Origin: Candidatus Enterococcus huntleyi
GTDB lineage: Bacteria; Bacillota; Bacilli; Lactobacillales; Enterococcaceae
Direction: 5' to 3'
Length of the DNA: 64,000 nt
Assembly (NCBI RefSeq): GCF_009933175.1
Contig: NZ_MAEJ01000001.1
Location: 20,236-84,235, forward strand
The position numbers and the translations under genes are program-made. Below are positions 63,622 through 64,000 of this stretch, piece by piece; position 1 is the first letter of the stretch; every line of letters starts with the position of its first letter. Below the pieces are notes generated by a model that worked only from the letters and a program-made list of their open reading frames with translations, did not search any database and was not told the origin of the DNA.

Positions 63622-63875
63622 CAAAAAAAGCCGCCGTTTCTATAGCAAGGCCGCTTGGTTTTATATAGGATGACAAACCTCTCACAAAACATAGCGCAAC
63701 TTAGTATCACTACTAAGACAGTCCACAAGCTATTAACTTGTGTCCCAACATAAAGCCCAAGAGAGGACGTTACATTTCGGCGATTCTTCCTAGGCCTGCT
63801 TCAGCGTGTCTTCTTCACTCCACAGGATTAATAAGTCTCGCGACCTCTACCTCATTGATTGAGGCATTTCATATT
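63622..63875 (-). promoter_or_regulatory. Lysine riboswitch (L-box) with terminator
   Basis: On the minus strand I see the L-box blocks GAGGTAGAGGTCGCG near the 5' end, GCCGAAAT in the middle, and CTGTC-TTAGTA-loop-TACTAA-GTTGCGCTAT near the 3' side. These align with the Bacillus lysC leader blocks AGAGGTGCG, GCCGAA and GGCTGTC...GGCTAT. A terminator stem (AAGCGGCC/GGCGGCTT then seven T, 63622-63660) follows. Lysine binding should favour termination. Confidence 0.88.
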
Positions 63876-63897
63876 CAGTTGATTGGTACAGTTACTG

Positions 63898-63926
63898 AGT
63901 GTACTTTATAATCTAAAAGTTGTCAA
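63898..63926 (-). promoter_or_regulatory. Promoter of the lysine riboswitch operon
   Basis: On the minus strand TTGACA (63921-63926), a 17-bp spacer and TACACT (63898-63903). The remaining 63927-64000 shows no gene. Confidence 0.8.
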
Positions 63927-64000
63927 TATAATAGTCGTTTTTTGGCTAAAGTTCCGAGTATAGATAGATGACGAAAAAACAGCTCCGCACAATAAAAAGA

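Noticed and set aside
61911..63728. Longer reading of the fused transporter from 63728
   Set aside because: The extra 63 residues would be translated from the riboswitch and its terminator; the ATG at 63539 has the ribosome site and a proper signal peptide.

Overview
The window reads as chromosomal DNA of a low-GC Gram-positive coccus, most likely an Enterococcus or close Enterococcaceae relative. I infer this from the AT-rich sequence with strong AGGAGG-type ribosome sites, the enterococcal gene orders (ytxH-hit next to ecsAB-trmB; mpg-DUF3013-prmA-rsmE-relA-dtd; comGA-GG with ytxK-ackA), a multi-protein WxL cell-surface cluster, an Mga-type regulator and a lysine-riboswitch amino-acid transporter. 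Species cannot be fixed from what is visible. No tRNA, rRNA, insertion sequence, phage gene or CRISPR array was seen.

Layout. 1-7.8 kb: tail of a GPH sugar transporter; ytxH and hit on the minus strand; a short accessory insert (XRE membrane regulator and a MazEF toxin-antitoxin pair) bracketed by a perfect 20-bp direct repeat; then ecsAB, a phosphotransferase and trmB. 8-12.4 kb: a purine-rich non-coding stretch and the complete comGA-GG transformation-pilus operon. 12.5-23.4 kb: a beta-glucoside island set between comGG and ytxK-ackA. It has an RpiR regulator, GH1 and GH3 glycosidases, an autoregulated LacI gene, a CUT1-type ABC importer without its ATPase, a YesL protein and a BglK-like ROK kinase. 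23.7-30.4 kb: ytxK, ackA, a Nudix protein and a second beta-glucoside unit (GntR regulator, PTS EIIC, GH1) with a perfect cre site.

30.5-41 kb: uspA, a small membrane protein, 6S RNA with promoter and terminator, rarA, a NagB-like enzyme, then mpg, DUF3013, prmA, rsmE, relA and dtd, followed by an AAA ATPase. 41-46 kb: an AT-rich interspersed repeat, an FtsX/LolD-type ABC exporter with two TetR genes and paired operators, an LMW phosphatase and a 12-bp minisatellite. 46-55.5 kb: a WxL cluster with a structured leader, a 1289-aa Ig-repeat adhesin-like protein, a small wall-anchored protein with a non-canonical IPKAG signal, three WxL proteins, a DUF916 partner and a dedicated sortase.

55.5-57.8 kb is the most unusual part: about 2.3 kb of layered repeats with no recognised gene. 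It contains AT-rich tandem repeats carrying TAAGTATACTTA palindromes, an alternating A/B array of hairpin-forming units with a period of about 190 bp, and three near-identical cassettes. Each cassette has a covarying stem, a GC-rich hairpin, a Shine-Dalgarno sequence and a tiny ORF starting MKKCFVRVV. An Mga-type regulator converges on it. The window ends with brnQ and a fused lysine-type ABC transporter under an L-box riboswitch.
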